Source: Bacillus horti
GTDB taxonomy: Bacteria; Bacillota; Bacilli; Caldalkalibacillales; JCM-10596
Direction: 5' to 3'
DNA: 64,000 nucleotides
Assembly: GCF_030813115.1 (NCBI RefSeq)
Contig: NZ_JAUSTY010000003.1
Coordinates: 186,001-250,000 of the forward strand
Both the position numbers and the translations under genes were made by a program. Positions 9,270 to 16,793 of the stretch are shown here, one piece after another (position 1 is the stretch's first letter; every line of letters begins with the position of its first letter). The notes beneath the pieces were generated by a model. That model ran no database searches and had not been told where the DNA came from. It was given only the letters and a program-made list of their open reading frames with translations.

Positions 9270-9779
9270 ATGGATCAATACATAGGAGAAATACGTATGT
9301 TTGGGGGGAGTTTTGCACCAAGCGGATGGGCCTTTTGCAACGGACAGCTTTTGCAGATTGCAGAAAATGAATTGCTGTATACATTGTTAGGAACAACCTA
9401 CGGTGGAAACGGTCAAACGAACTTTGGACTACCGGATTTGAGAGGGAGGGTACCCATTCATCAGGGGTCTGCTACTACGGGGACAAGCTACTCCTTGGGG
9501 CAGCTTGGTGGAAGTGAGACGGTTCAATTATCGGTTAATCAGCTACCTTCACACACACACATAGTGAACGCTACATCAGATACAGGTACTGAGGCAAATC
9601 CTTCTGGGAATGTGTGGGCTAATAATGTACTTCAGTATTCTAAAAGTGAAGTTAGCGGGACCATGTTTCAAGGAGCTCTTAGTTCTGTGGGAGGAAACCA
9701 ACCACATAATAATATAATGCCTTTTACTGCCATTCACTTCATTATTGCCTTAGAAGGGATATTTCCGCAACAAGGATAG
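9270..9779 (+). CDS. Phage tail collar-domain protein (MdpB-like), copy 1
   Basis: This 169-residue protein carries a Tail_Collar domain, the type annotated as microcystin-dependent protein or phage tail protein. Seen: the N-terminal signature YIGEIRMFGGSFAPSGWAFC, then NGQLL, GTTYGGNGQ, LPDLRGRVPIHQG, and an HTH motif (LPSHTHIV), ending in NNIMPFTAIHFIIALEGIFP. No signal peptide is evident. It is the first of three paralogues in one direction. Full-length collar domains with no other phage genes nearby suggest a domesticated module, not a prophage. The cellular role is unknown. Confidence 0.88.
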   Translation: MDQYIGEIRMFGGSFAPSGWAFCNGQLLQIAENELLYTLLGTTYGGNGQTNFGLPDLRGRVPIHQGSATTGTSYSLGQLGGSETVQLSVNQLPSHTHIVNATSDTGTEANPSGNVWANNVLQYSKSEVSGTMFQGALSSVGGNQPHNNIMPFTAIHFIIALEGIFPQQG

Positions 9780-9891
9780 GAAAGGTATGGAGATAGGCAC
9801 ATTGTCAGATAGAGTATGGCTACAGACTGGAATCTAGATAAGATGATGTAATATTAAAAGCAACAAAAAATAACTAGAGGAGGAATTACTA

Positions 9892-10386
9892 ATGTCAGAA
9901 CCTTTTTTAGGGGAAATTAGGCTGTTTGCTAATGGTTATGCACCGCAAGGTTGGGCTCAATGTAATGGACAATTACTACAGATTCAACAGAATCAAGCAT
10001 TATATTCTCTTATAGGAAGGAGTTACGGAGGAGATGGTGTTAATACCTTTGCTCTTCCTAATCTACAGGGGAGAGTTCCTGTGCATAGCGGAGGACCGGT
10101 GGGGGCTGTCGGCGGGCAGGAAGCACATACTCTAACAGTAGCTGAAATGCCAAATCACCAACATACGGTAATGGGTACTTCAACTCCTGCAAATAACAGG
10201 CAAGCAAATGATTTAGTTTGGGCTTCTAATGAAACAAATAAGCCCTACGGTACAACAATTAATACCCAAATGAGTGCTAGTTCTATAGGAAATGTAGGCC
10301 AGGGACAGGCTCATTCTAATATGCAACCTTACGGAGTTTTGAATTTTTGTATTGCTTTGCAAGGCGTTTACCCGAGCAGAAATTAA
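9892..10386 (+). CDS. Phage tail collar-domain protein (MdpB-like), copy 2
   Basis: This 164-residue paralogue shares its order of motifs with its neighbours: FLGEIRLFANGYAPQGWAQC, NGQLLQIQQN, GRSYGGDG, LPNLQGRVPVHSG, MPNHQHTV and the ending LNFCIALQGVYP. It has its own AGAGGAGG ribosome binding site 112 bp after copy 1. Compared with the other two copies it lacks part of the loop after GRVP and carries Cys instead of Ile in the final strand. The three proteins probably assemble or act together, which is an inference from their conserved adjacency. Confidence 0.88.
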   Translation: MSEPFLGEIRLFANGYAPQGWAQCNGQLLQIQQNQALYSLIGRSYGGDGVNTFALPNLQGRVPVHSGGPVGAVGGQEAHTLTVAEMPNHQHTVMGTSTPANNRQANDLVWASNETNKPYGTTINTQMSASSIGNVGQGQAHSNMQPYGVLNFCIALQGVYPSRN

Positions 10387-10433
10387 GAATGAAAGTCTCG
10401 TTTTAAAGTGAGAGATAAAAGGAGGAATTTAAT

Positions 10434-10955
10434 ATGGATCCATTTATAGGGGAGATTAGAGTTTTTTCAGGTACTTATGCACCATTAGGATGGGCGTTTT
10501 GTAATGGGCAACTGATACCTATATCGCAGAATACGACACTCTTTGCCATCCTAGGTACAACATATGGTGGAGATGGAAAAACAACGTTTGCCTTACCTAA
10601 CTTGCAAGGAAGGGTCCCTCTGCATGCTGGAAATGGTCCTGGGCTGAGTCAGAGAATCCTAGGCCAAATGGGGGGTGAGAACGCAGTTACATTAATTGAA
10701 GCAAATCTACCTAATCATCTGCATTCCGTTAATGTTGCTGGATCAGGTACTCAAGCATCTCCAGAGGGAGCGGTCTGGGCCTCAGGTGGACGAGGACAAG
10801 CTGAGACTTATACTAGCCCAAACTCTAACCTAGTTCCTATGAGTCCTGCTGCTATTTCTCCAAGCGGAGGAAGTACCCCTCATGAAAATAAACAACCCTT
10901 TCTAACCGTAAACTTTATTATCGCTCTAGAAGGTATTTTCCCTCAACGGCCATAA
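10434..10955 (+). CDS. Phage tail collar-domain protein (MdpB-like), copy 3
   Basis: This 173-residue third paralogue has the same fold signature: FIGEIRVFSGTYAPLGWAFC, NGQLIPISQN, GTTYGGDGKTTF, LPNLQGRVPLHAG, LPNHLHSV, and NFIIALEGIFPQRP. It has a good AAAGGAGG site and follows copy 2 by 47 bp. A strong terminator 50 bp after its stop closes the unit. Copies 1 and 3 appear closest to each other. The copies differ mainly in the variable segment between the HTH-type motif and the C-terminal strand. Confidence 0.88.
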   Translation: MDPFIGEIRVFSGTYAPLGWAFCNGQLIPISQNTTLFAILGTTYGGDGKTTFALPNLQGRVPLHAGNGPGLSQRILGQMGGENAVTLIEANLPNHLHSVNVAGSGTQASPEGAVWASGGRGQAETYTSPNSNLVPMSPAAISPSGGSTPHENKQPFLTVNFIIALEGIFPQRP

Positions 10956-11007
10956 CAGAAGTATTATAAGCAGACCTTAGCTTGCAAACCACACATGAAA
11001 ATAAAAA

Positions 11008-11045
11008 AAACAGACTCTTACTCTTTGAAAAGAGTCTGTTTTTAT
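11008..11045 (+). terminator. Rho-independent terminator of the collar-gene unit
   Basis: AAACAGACTCTT pairs perfectly with AAGAGTCTGTTT around a 10-nt loop. The flanking A-run and T-run allow function in both directions. Confidence 0.9.
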
Positions 11046-11118
11046 GACAATACATTTTAGAAGTGATCCAGAAACTATATAACAGGTAATCGGAATTCGT
11101 TAGGAAAGGAATCGTACT

Positions 11119-13281
11119 ATGGCAAACACAGAAACGGTTTTAGAACAAACAAAACAGACAAAGATGAAAGCATGGTTTACTCTCTTTCTACTCTTAGGTT
11201 TAATACTACTTTGTATGACAATGGAGCTTCCCCCAACTCCAGTTGCCAATGATGCACCAGAAACGGAGTTCTCAGCAGAGCGAGCTATGCAGCACCTTGA
11301 AAGGATTGCTCAAGCTCCTCATCCAACAGGTTCAGTAGAACATGCAAAGGTACGGCAGTATCTAGTTGAGCAGCTAACACAGCTCGGATTAGAGGTCAAG
11401 GTGGAACATAGTCAGTATGTGGACCCCTCCAATCACTTTGTAAACAGTGTAGATGTGCATAATGTGATTGGTTCAATCAAAGGAAGCGGGGGAGATAAAC
11501 AGAAGCAAGTTGTTCTCATGGCACATTACGATTCTGTTCCTACAGGACCTGGAGCTAATGATAACGGAGTTGCCGTTTCTGCCTTGCTTGAAGTAGCAAA
11601 AATTCTCCAATCTGAACCACAGCTACAGAATGATATCTTATTCGCCTTCACGGACGCGGAGGAAATAGGATTGATTGGAGCCCAAGAGTTTTGGGACATG
11701 CCAGGTCGTATAGACGGAACAGGGATTGTCGTCAACTTAGAAGCTCGAGGCTCAAAGGGAGCCTCCTTGATGTTTCAAACGAGTCCGCAGAATGATTGGT
11801 TGATTCGTGAGTTTGCTCAGGTAGCCCCTCGCCCAGTAACCTCGTCTTTATTAAGCAGCTTTTACGAAAAAATGCCTAATGATACGGATTTAACGATCGC
11901 TATTGAAGCGGGGATGCCGGGTATTAATTTTGCTTATGGTCAAGGGTGGACAGTCTACCATACAACTAGAGATAGTTTGGAAAATGTCGATCTGCGCACC
12001 CTACAGCATCATGGTGAAAATGCTCTTTATCTGGCTCGCCATTTTGGAAATCTAGATCTGACGGGGGAGCAGCCACAGAGCAATCGAGTATTTTTTAGTG
12101 TGTTAGGGAAGGTCTTTCATTACTCAGAGAACTTTGTGCTACCATTCACAATCTTTTTGACTATTCTGTACACCCTTGTCTTTGTCTATGGGTGGAGAAA
12201 GAAGCTTAGCTCTATCCGAGAGCTTGGTTCAAGCTTTGGTATGCTGCTAGGTGCAAGTGTAATTACTCTTGCTGTGCTTGTTCCACTTTGGTTGCTTGTT
12301 GATAGGTTATGGGCGCATAAAATGACAATGCTAGCTGGTGGCTTATACAATAGTATGCTTTACAATATTAGCTTTTTGTTACTGACTATCGGAATTTGCT
12401 TGATTGTTTGGCAGCTGATGAAGGTCAGACTAAATCATTGGGCCGTTCTTTTAAGTACGTCGTTTGTTTGGCTATTGATATTAATCGGCTTTACAGTATT
12501 TTTAAAGGGTGCCACGTATCTATTCGCCTGGCCTTTATTCATCTCATTAATCGTTACAGGAATTGCTATGCTTAGGCCGCAGAAAGAGCGGAGCATTAGG
12601 AGTTTTATATCCATTACTCTGTTCGTCATTCCTCCTGTCCTGCTATTCACAACTATCTTACAATTGTTCTATGGTTTTTTACCTGTGGGGATCAATGTAT
12701 TCGTTAATGTGCTAGTTGTGTTCGTATTAGCCATGCTGTATGTCCCCCTTAAAGAAGTTATAGTAGCCTTCAAATGGATGAGCCTTATACCAGTTGGTAT
12801 TGCTCTTGTTCTGTTAGGAACGACTTGGGCACTAGGAACTCCAAGTGAAAGCAGACAAGTAAATAGCAATTTGTTTTATGTGTTAGATAGCGACACAGAG
12901 GAGGCCAAATGGACAACTATACTTCATCCAAACGAGTGGACTTCAGAATATGTCAGTGAGGAGAATCCCTCAGTATTTGAAAAAGTTCTACCTGGAGCAG
13001 GAGATGCCCCTCTTTGGGTAGGAGATGCTCCTGTTGTTTCAATGCCCCATACAGAGGTAGAAGTGTTGGAGAAAGGGGAAGCGAATGGGGAGCAGAGCCT
13101 CCATTTGAGGATTAAAACAGATGAGAACACGAGTATGCTCTACCTGATTCTCCCTGAGACAAACGCTTCTTCAATCCAGTTAGCCGAGCAAACTATTCCT
13201 TTGGAAATAGGAGAAGATTTATATCTGAAACAAACAGGAATCCCCGATGGTGGGTTAGATGTGACGATCAATTGCCTGTAA
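11119..13281 (+). CDS. Membrane M28-family zinc aminopeptidase, C-terminus frameshifted
   Basis: This is a 720-residue membrane metallopeptidase of the Fxna-like M28 group. One N-terminal helix (about residues 18-38) precedes the catalytic domain, with zinc ligands visible in MAHYDSVPTGPGANDNG (His136 and the following Asp), FTDAEEIGLIGA, EARGSKG and YHTTRDSLEN. The C-terminal half holds about eight membrane helices and then a soluble tail. The frame ends abruptly in DVTINCL. In the -1 frame the reading continues as PVNQELEILLVEV...RSTQIFKD to a TGA at 13431-13433, directly followed by a terminator. One missing base near 13270-13280 therefore explains the short end. The catalytic domain is intact. 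Confidence 0.88.
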   Translation: MANTETVLEQTKQTKMKAWFTLFLLLGLILLCMTMELPPTPVANDAPETEFSAERAMQHLERIAQAPHPTGSVEHAKVRQYLVEQLTQLGLEVKVEHSQYVDPSNHFVNSVDVHNVIGSIKGSGGDKQKQVVLMAHYDSVPTGPGANDNGVAVSALLEVAKILQSEPQLQNDILFAFTDAEEIGLIGAQEFWDMPGRIDGTGIVVNLEARGSKGASLMFQTSPQNDWLIREFAQVAPRPVTSSLLSSFYEKMPNDTDLTIAIEAGMPGINFAYGQGWTVYHTTRDSLENVDLRTLQHHGENALYLARHFGNLDLTGEQPQSNRVFFSVLGKVFHYSENFVLPFTIFLTILYTLVFVYGWRKKLSSIRELGSSFGMLLGASVITLAVLVPLWLLVDRLWAHKMTMLAGGLYNSMLYNISFLLLTIGICLIVWQLMKVRLNHWAVLLSTSFVWLLILIGFTVFLKGATYLFAWPLFISLIVTGIAMLRPQKERSIRSFISITLFVIPPVLLFTTILQLFYGFLPVGINVFVNVLVVFVLAMLYVPLKEVIVAFKWMSLIPVGIALVLLGTTWALGTPSESRQVNSNLFYVLDSDTEEAKWTTILHPNEWTSEYVSEENPSVFEKVLPGAGDAPLWVGDAPVVSMPHTEVEVLEKGEANGEQSLHLRIKTDENTSMLYLILPETNASSIQLAEQTIPLEIGEDLYLKQTGIPDGGLDVTINCL

Positions 13282-13433
13282 ATCAGGAGCTGGAAATCCT
13301 TTTGGTGGAGGTTCAAAATCCTGAAGGAAGTGAGCTAAATAACGTCTGGCAGGAGCGACCTCAAGAGTTTATTCCTGGTGGCAGCTTTGATGGGATGATG
13401 CTCCTGCGCAGCACCCAGATTTTTAAGGATTGA
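13276..13433 (+). pseudogene. Frameshifted C-terminal tail of the M28 peptidase
   Basis: About 52 codons remain open in the frame offset by one base from the main gene. They run from P-V-N-Q-E-L-E to Q-I-F-K-D and look like a natural continuation of the extracellular domain, for example EILLVEVQNPEGSELNNVW. The terminator stem begins within the last codons. Either a sequencing error or a genuine indel is possible. Confidence 0.7.
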
Positions 13434-13447
13434 AAATCCTTAAAAAT
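13419..13447 (+). terminator. Terminator hairpin overlapping the end of the M28 tail
   Basis: ATTTTTAAGGATT pairs perfectly (13 bp) with AATCCTTAAAAAT around GAA. The stem includes the TGA of the frameshifted tail, which supports that stop as the original gene end. Confidence 0.75.
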
Positions 13448-13454
13448 TGTATAT

Positions 13455-13650
13455 AATGAGGTTCATGATTGTTTACGAAACCTGCTTGCTTAGAGGGTTA
13501 GGAGTGTCTAGCCACTGAATATGCGTGTTTCAGCCGTACGGATGACCGTCATGGTTTCCAAGTGTCGTTATTTTTGTCATGCTCGGACGATTAGAGATCA
13601 GGACTACATGGTCACTCCTGTACAGCTGGAGCTTTGCCAACTGTAGATGA
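13455..13650 (+). ncRNA. Possible structured leader upstream of the second GNAT gene
   Basis: Several helices can be drawn: GAAAC with GTTTC enclosing GGTTAG-GAGTGT-CTAGCC; a short CAGGA/TCCTG pair; and TACAGCTGG with CCAACTGTA around 8 nt (near 13621-13646). The region precedes a GNAT gene by about 75 nt. I could not match it to a known riboswitch class, and chance pairing is not excluded. Confidence 0.25.
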
Positions 13651-13723
13651 TATACGGGCCAAAACGAAAATAATAGAATAGAGCAAACAAAAGCAAACAA
13701 TGAAAGTAGAGGAGGAAATGTGA

Positions 13724-14386
13724 ATGTATAAGAAGCAGCTTTATCTTCCAAGTGGGGAAGGAAATCGGAAAGTGACGATTAGGACATACCAGCAGCAGGA
13801 TATTGCTGAATTGATTGGCATTCAACAAGAAAGCTTTCCTCCTCCTTTTCCTTCAGAATTGTGGTGGAATGAGGAACAGTTAACAAACCATGTGAATCTT
13901 TTTCCCCAGGGAGCGTTATGTATAGAAGTAGAAGGAACGTTAGCAGGTTCTGTGACATCATTGTTGACTCATTTTGACCCTGAGAACCCTAAGCATACGT
14001 GGGAAGAGGTTACTGATAATGGGTATATTCGAAACCATGATCCTAAAGGAAATGCCTTATACGTCGTAGATATCTGTATTCGACCATCCTACCGCAAGCT
14101 TGATCTTGGAAAGTGGCTACTGCAATCCTTATATGAAGTAGTTGTTCATTTTCATCTTGATCGTTTGCTTGGGGGAGGGCGTATGCCAGGCTACCATAAA
14201 TATGCTCATCAGCTTACAGCTGAACAGTACATGGATCAGGTTGTAAAAGGGAAAATAAAGGACCCTGTGCTTTCCTTTCTACTGCGAAGTGGTCGCACAC
14301 CGTTAGCTTTAGTAGACAATTATCTAGAGGATGAAGAATCTCATCATTATGCTGTACTGATGGAGTGGAAGAACCCTTTTGTGTAA
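13724..14386 (+). CDS. GNAT-family N-acetyltransferase
   Basis: This 220-residue protein is a GNAT-superfamily acetyltransferase. The N-terminus has TIRTYQQQDIAELIGIQQESFPPPFP, the typical first helix region. Motif A is LYVVDICIRPSYRKLDLGKWLLQSLY (about residues 122-147), with the loop reading R-K-L-D-L-G-K. The last Gly/Ala of the loop is Lys, a tolerated but less common variant. The ATG follows an AGAGGAGG site. It stands alone between two terminators, behind a leader with possible structure. The substrate is unknown. Confidence 0.8.
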   Translation: MYKKQLYLPSGEGNRKVTIRTYQQQDIAELIGIQQESFPPPFPSELWWNEEQLTNHVNLFPQGALCIEVEGTLAGSVTSLLTHFDPENPKHTWEEVTDNGYIRNHDPKGNALYVVDICIRPSYRKLDLGKWLLQSLYEVVVHFHLDRLLGGGRMPGYHKYAHQLTAEQYMDQVVKGKIKDPVLSFLLRSGRTPLALVDNYLEDEESHHYAVLMEWKNPFV

Positions 14387-14454
14387 AGGAATTCCTCTTA
14401 CAATAAATCAACGGTTGCTTCTCAATTACCGCATTAATAGTGCATGGGTTCACT

Positions 14455-14484
14455 CGCATCCCTAAATAAAGGGGTGTTTTTTGT
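14455..14484 (+). terminator. Rho-independent terminator after GNAT gene
   Basis: GCATCCCT and AGGGGTGT form a short stem around AAATAA, followed by TTTTTTG. Confidence 0.7.
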
Positions 14485-14589
14485 TTCAAAAATGTTAGTG
14501 AAATAGCAGGCACGTAAACATTTTCGTATATTCTCAATGACAAATATCACAAATAAAAAAAGAATAACAAAATTAATTTCGACATATTA

Positions 14590-14618
14590 TTGACATTTCT
14601 TTTTCTTATATGTAATAT
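14590..14618 (+). promoter_or_regulatory. Sigma-A-type promoter of the sugar-acid operon
   Basis: TTGACA (14590-14595), a 17-bp spacer and TAATAT (14613-14618) match the vegetative consensus closely. The AT-rich sequence after it could hold the operator of the GntR regulator encoded at the end of the cluster. I saw no clear dyad. Confidence 0.75.
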
Positions 14619-14680
14619 ATCAGATATTAGATTAATTATTATTAATAGAATATTTAGAGCGATAGAGGAGGAGGGATGAT

Positions 14681-15454
14681 ATGGATCAGAGAGTTCCTGT
14701 GGCTATTGTTACAGGAGGTGCTTCAGGGTTAGGTCGCTCGGTCGTTGAAAGGCTGATCAGTCAACAGATCCATGTAGCCATAGTCGATGTAAGTAAGGAA
14801 GCAGGACAAATTGCAGAAGAATTAGACAGTAAGAGTGATAAAGAGGTTAGATTTTTTCAAGCGGATGTTTCTGATAAAGAACAAGCTCTTGGAGTGGTTA
14901 AGAGGATTTACGAACACTTCGAGAGAGTGGATTATCTGGTGAACGCAGCAGGGATTATTACAAGAGCACCAGCAGCGGAGGTCGCTGCCACTGATTTAAA
15001 GAGAGTCATTGATATCAACCTAATTGGAAGCGCATTCATGTGTCAGGCTGTGTATCCATACATGAAAGAAGTAAGTGGAGGGAGTATTGTCAACTTTGGC
15101 TCTATGCTCGCTCACTATGGTAGCAAAAACCTATTAACTTACGCTGCTTCTAAAGGGGGAGTCCTTCAAGTTACACAGTGCTTAGCTGTAGAATGGGCAG
15201 GGGAGTATATCAGAGTTAATTCTGTAAGCCCTGGGTATATAGAAACTCCTTTGTCATCAGGAGCTACGAAAGATCCTGTCTTTAAGGAACGCATTTTATC
15301 GCGTACTCCTCAGCGGAGATTTGGTAAACCAGAAGAAGTTGCGGCTGTTGTCTACTTCCTATTGTCTGATGAAGCTAGCTTTGTTACAGGGGTTGATATT
15401 CCTATTGATGGAGGCCTTCTAGCAGGAGACCCAGCCCTATTCCCACCAGCATAA
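14681..15454 (+). CDS. SDR-family NAD(P)-dependent oxidoreductase
   Basis: This 257-residue classical short-chain dehydrogenase/reductase is the first gene of the sugar-acid cluster. Visible: cofactor motif TGGASGLGRS (residues 8-17), an acidic residue after strand 2 (VDVS) favouring NAD, NAAG, catalytic Ser in NFGSM, YAASK as the YxxxK pair, and the PG-x-I-x-T loop (SPGYIETPL). It probably oxidises a sugar acid or related polyol to feed the 2-keto-3-deoxy route, by context with the kinase and aldolase. The substrate is not known. Confidence 0.9.
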   Translation: MDQRVPVAIVTGGASGLGRSVVERLISQQIHVAIVDVSKEAGQIAEELDSKSDKEVRFFQADVSDKEQALGVVKRIYEHFERVDYLVNAAGIITRAPAAEVAATDLKRVIDINLIGSAFMCQAVYPYMKEVSGGSIVNFGSMLAHYGSKNLLTYAASKGGVLQVTQCLAVEWAGEYIRVNSVSPGYIETPLSSGATKDPVFKERILSRTPQRRFGKPEEVAAVVYFLLSDEASFVTGVDIPIDGGLLAGDPALFPPA

Positions 15455-15530
15455 TGAAATGTAGGGAACTTATTTGAAGCATACTAGCAGTTTAAAAAAT
15501 ATCTAAGAAATGAAATTGGAGGAATAAGAG

Positions 15531-16010
15531 ATGTCAAAAACACTAAACGAATTTACAGAACTATTTGGTCTACCAGATCAAGCGATTGATTTAGAAGAAA
15601 TTCCTTGGGTCCCACAAGGAGATCGTGTTTGGTTTAAGCCTGTAAGATTTAATCTAGCAACAGGTCAATGGATTAATCTTCTTAAAGTTAAGCCAGGTGG
15701 AGCGGTGAATCGACATCGTCACACAGGTGGACAGGTGATGGCCTATACGATGCAAGGTCAATGGCGTTATCTTGAAAGAACTTGGGTAGCGAAGCCAGGG
15801 ACGTTTGTGTATGAGCCGCCTGGAGATATCCACACTTTAGTAGTAGACGGAGAAGAAGAGATGATCACTTTGTTTATACTAGAGGGGAGTATCCACTATT
15901 TAGATGATCAGGATCAAATCATTGAGCAGGATGATGTGTTTAGTAAAATGAAAAGGTATATGGAATATTGTGAGAAGCATAATATTGAGGTCAAGGACTT
16001 GAAGTTTTAA
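15531..16010 (+). CDS. Cupin protein, 2,4'-dihydroxyacetophenone dioxygenase-like
   Basis: This 159-residue single-domain cupin has the metal-binding motif NRHRHTGGQVMAYTMQG (residues about 62-78: His-x-His-x4-Gln, with Gln at the usual Glu position) and the second motif PPGDIHTL. The sequence resembles the dihydroxyacetophenone dioxygenase-like cupin family. That name need not reflect the real reaction, because the neighbours handle sugar acids. An isomerase, lyase or sensory role is equally possible. It lies between an SDR gene and the aldolase gene on the same strand, 76 bp and 47 bp from them, and is probably co-transcribed. Confidence 0.75.
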   Translation: MSKTLNEFTELFGLPDQAIDLEEIPWVPQGDRVWFKPVRFNLATGQWINLLKVKPGGAVNRHRHTGGQVMAYTMQGQWRYLERTWVAKPGTFVYEPPGDIHTLVVDGEEEMITLFILEGSIHYLDDQDQIIEQDDVFSKMKRYMEYCEKHNIEVKDLKF

Positions 16011-16057
16011 ACGAAGGCTATAAGGAGAGCAAGATGAGGGATAAGGAGGTCAGTGAA

Positions 16058-16693
16058 ATGAATGGAGCTTTACGCATCATTGAGCAAAATAAGATCATAG
16101 CTATTATCCGTTCTGTTCCTTTTCCCGTCTTAGAAAAGACTGTACAAGCTCTACATGCCGGGGGAATAAGGGTTATTGAAGTCACGATGAATTCAGAGGA
16201 TGCGTTATCAAGTATTTCCTTTATCAAAGCCCACTTCCCCGACATGGTGATTGGAGCGGGAACTGTATTAGATCAAGAGTCTGCAAGCTTAGCGATTCGG
16301 GCAGGGGCCAGCTTCCTTTTGGCTCCTAACCTGTCTGAGTCCGTTATACAAACGGCTAACAGATATCAAATTCCTGTGATTCCAGGCGTATTTACACCAA
16401 CGGAAATCATCAAAGCGTCTGAGCTTGGGGCACAGGTTGTGAAGGTGTTTCCTGTAAGTGGTGTTGGGCCGGCATACATTAAAGATTTGCAGGGACCAAT
16501 AGGATATATCAAGATGATACCGGTTGGAGGAGTAACATTAGAGAACGCTGCCCAATTTATGGAGGCTGGTGCATTTGCTCTAGGGATTGGCAGCGCGTTA
16601 ACAGATCAGCAGCTTCTAGCTACCAACCGCTTTAGTGAGCTTAAAGACAGAGCAGCAGAATTTGTACGAATTGCTGAATCCTTCAACAAATAA
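16058..16693 (+). CDS. eda: KDPG/KHG-type aldolase
   Basis: This is 2-dehydro-3-deoxy-phosphogluconate (or -galactonate) aldolase, splitting the phosphorylated 2-keto-3-deoxy acid into pyruvate and glyceraldehyde 3-phosphate. From this start it is 211 residues, normal for the family. Seen: KIIAIIR, the Glu of GGIRVIEVTMNS, GAGTVLD, FLLAPNLS, PGVFTPTEI, and the Schiff-base Lys in VVKVFPVS, followed by PVGGVT. The ATG at 16058 has an ideal AAGGAGG site 8 nt upstream; an alternative ATG at 16034 with AAGGAG would add 8 residues. The kinase downstream supplies its substrate. Confidence 0.92.
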   Translation: MNGALRIIEQNKIIAIIRSVPFPVLEKTVQALHAGGIRVIEVTMNSEDALSSISFIKAHFPDMVIGAGTVLDQESASLAIRAGASFLLAPNLSESVIQTANRYQIPVIPGVFTPTEIIKASELGAQVVKVFPVSGVGPAYIKDLQGPIGYIKMIPVGGVTLENAAQFMEAGAFALGIGSALTDQQLLATNRFSELKDRAAEFVRIAESFNK

Positions 16694-16755
16694 TAGGAAA
16701 TGAAGGAAATTAAAGCTTTGCCGCACTAAGAAATATCTGGTCGTTTCGAAACAAT

Positions 16756-16769
16756 TGAAAGCGGTTACC
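16756..16769 (+). promoter_or_regulatory. Candidate CcpA (cre) site
   Basis: TGAAAGCGGTTACC agrees with the cre consensus TGWNANCGNTNWCA at all but the last base. It lies about 25 bp upstream of the transporter binding-protein gene, suggesting carbon-catabolite control of the TctCBA part of the cluster. Confidence 0.5.
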
Positions 16770-16793
16770 AGAATTTGAATAGGGGGAACTAAA

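Noticed and set aside
9270-10955. Prophage tail region
   Set aside because: Only collar-domain proteins are present. No terminase, portal, capsid, tail-tube, integrase or lysis genes occur within the flanking sequence.
13530-13961. Overlapping minus-strand ORFs upstream of and within the second GNAT gene
   Set aside because: Three mutually overlapping frames, hydrophobic by composition and without start signals; the plus-strand GNAT is clearly the gene.
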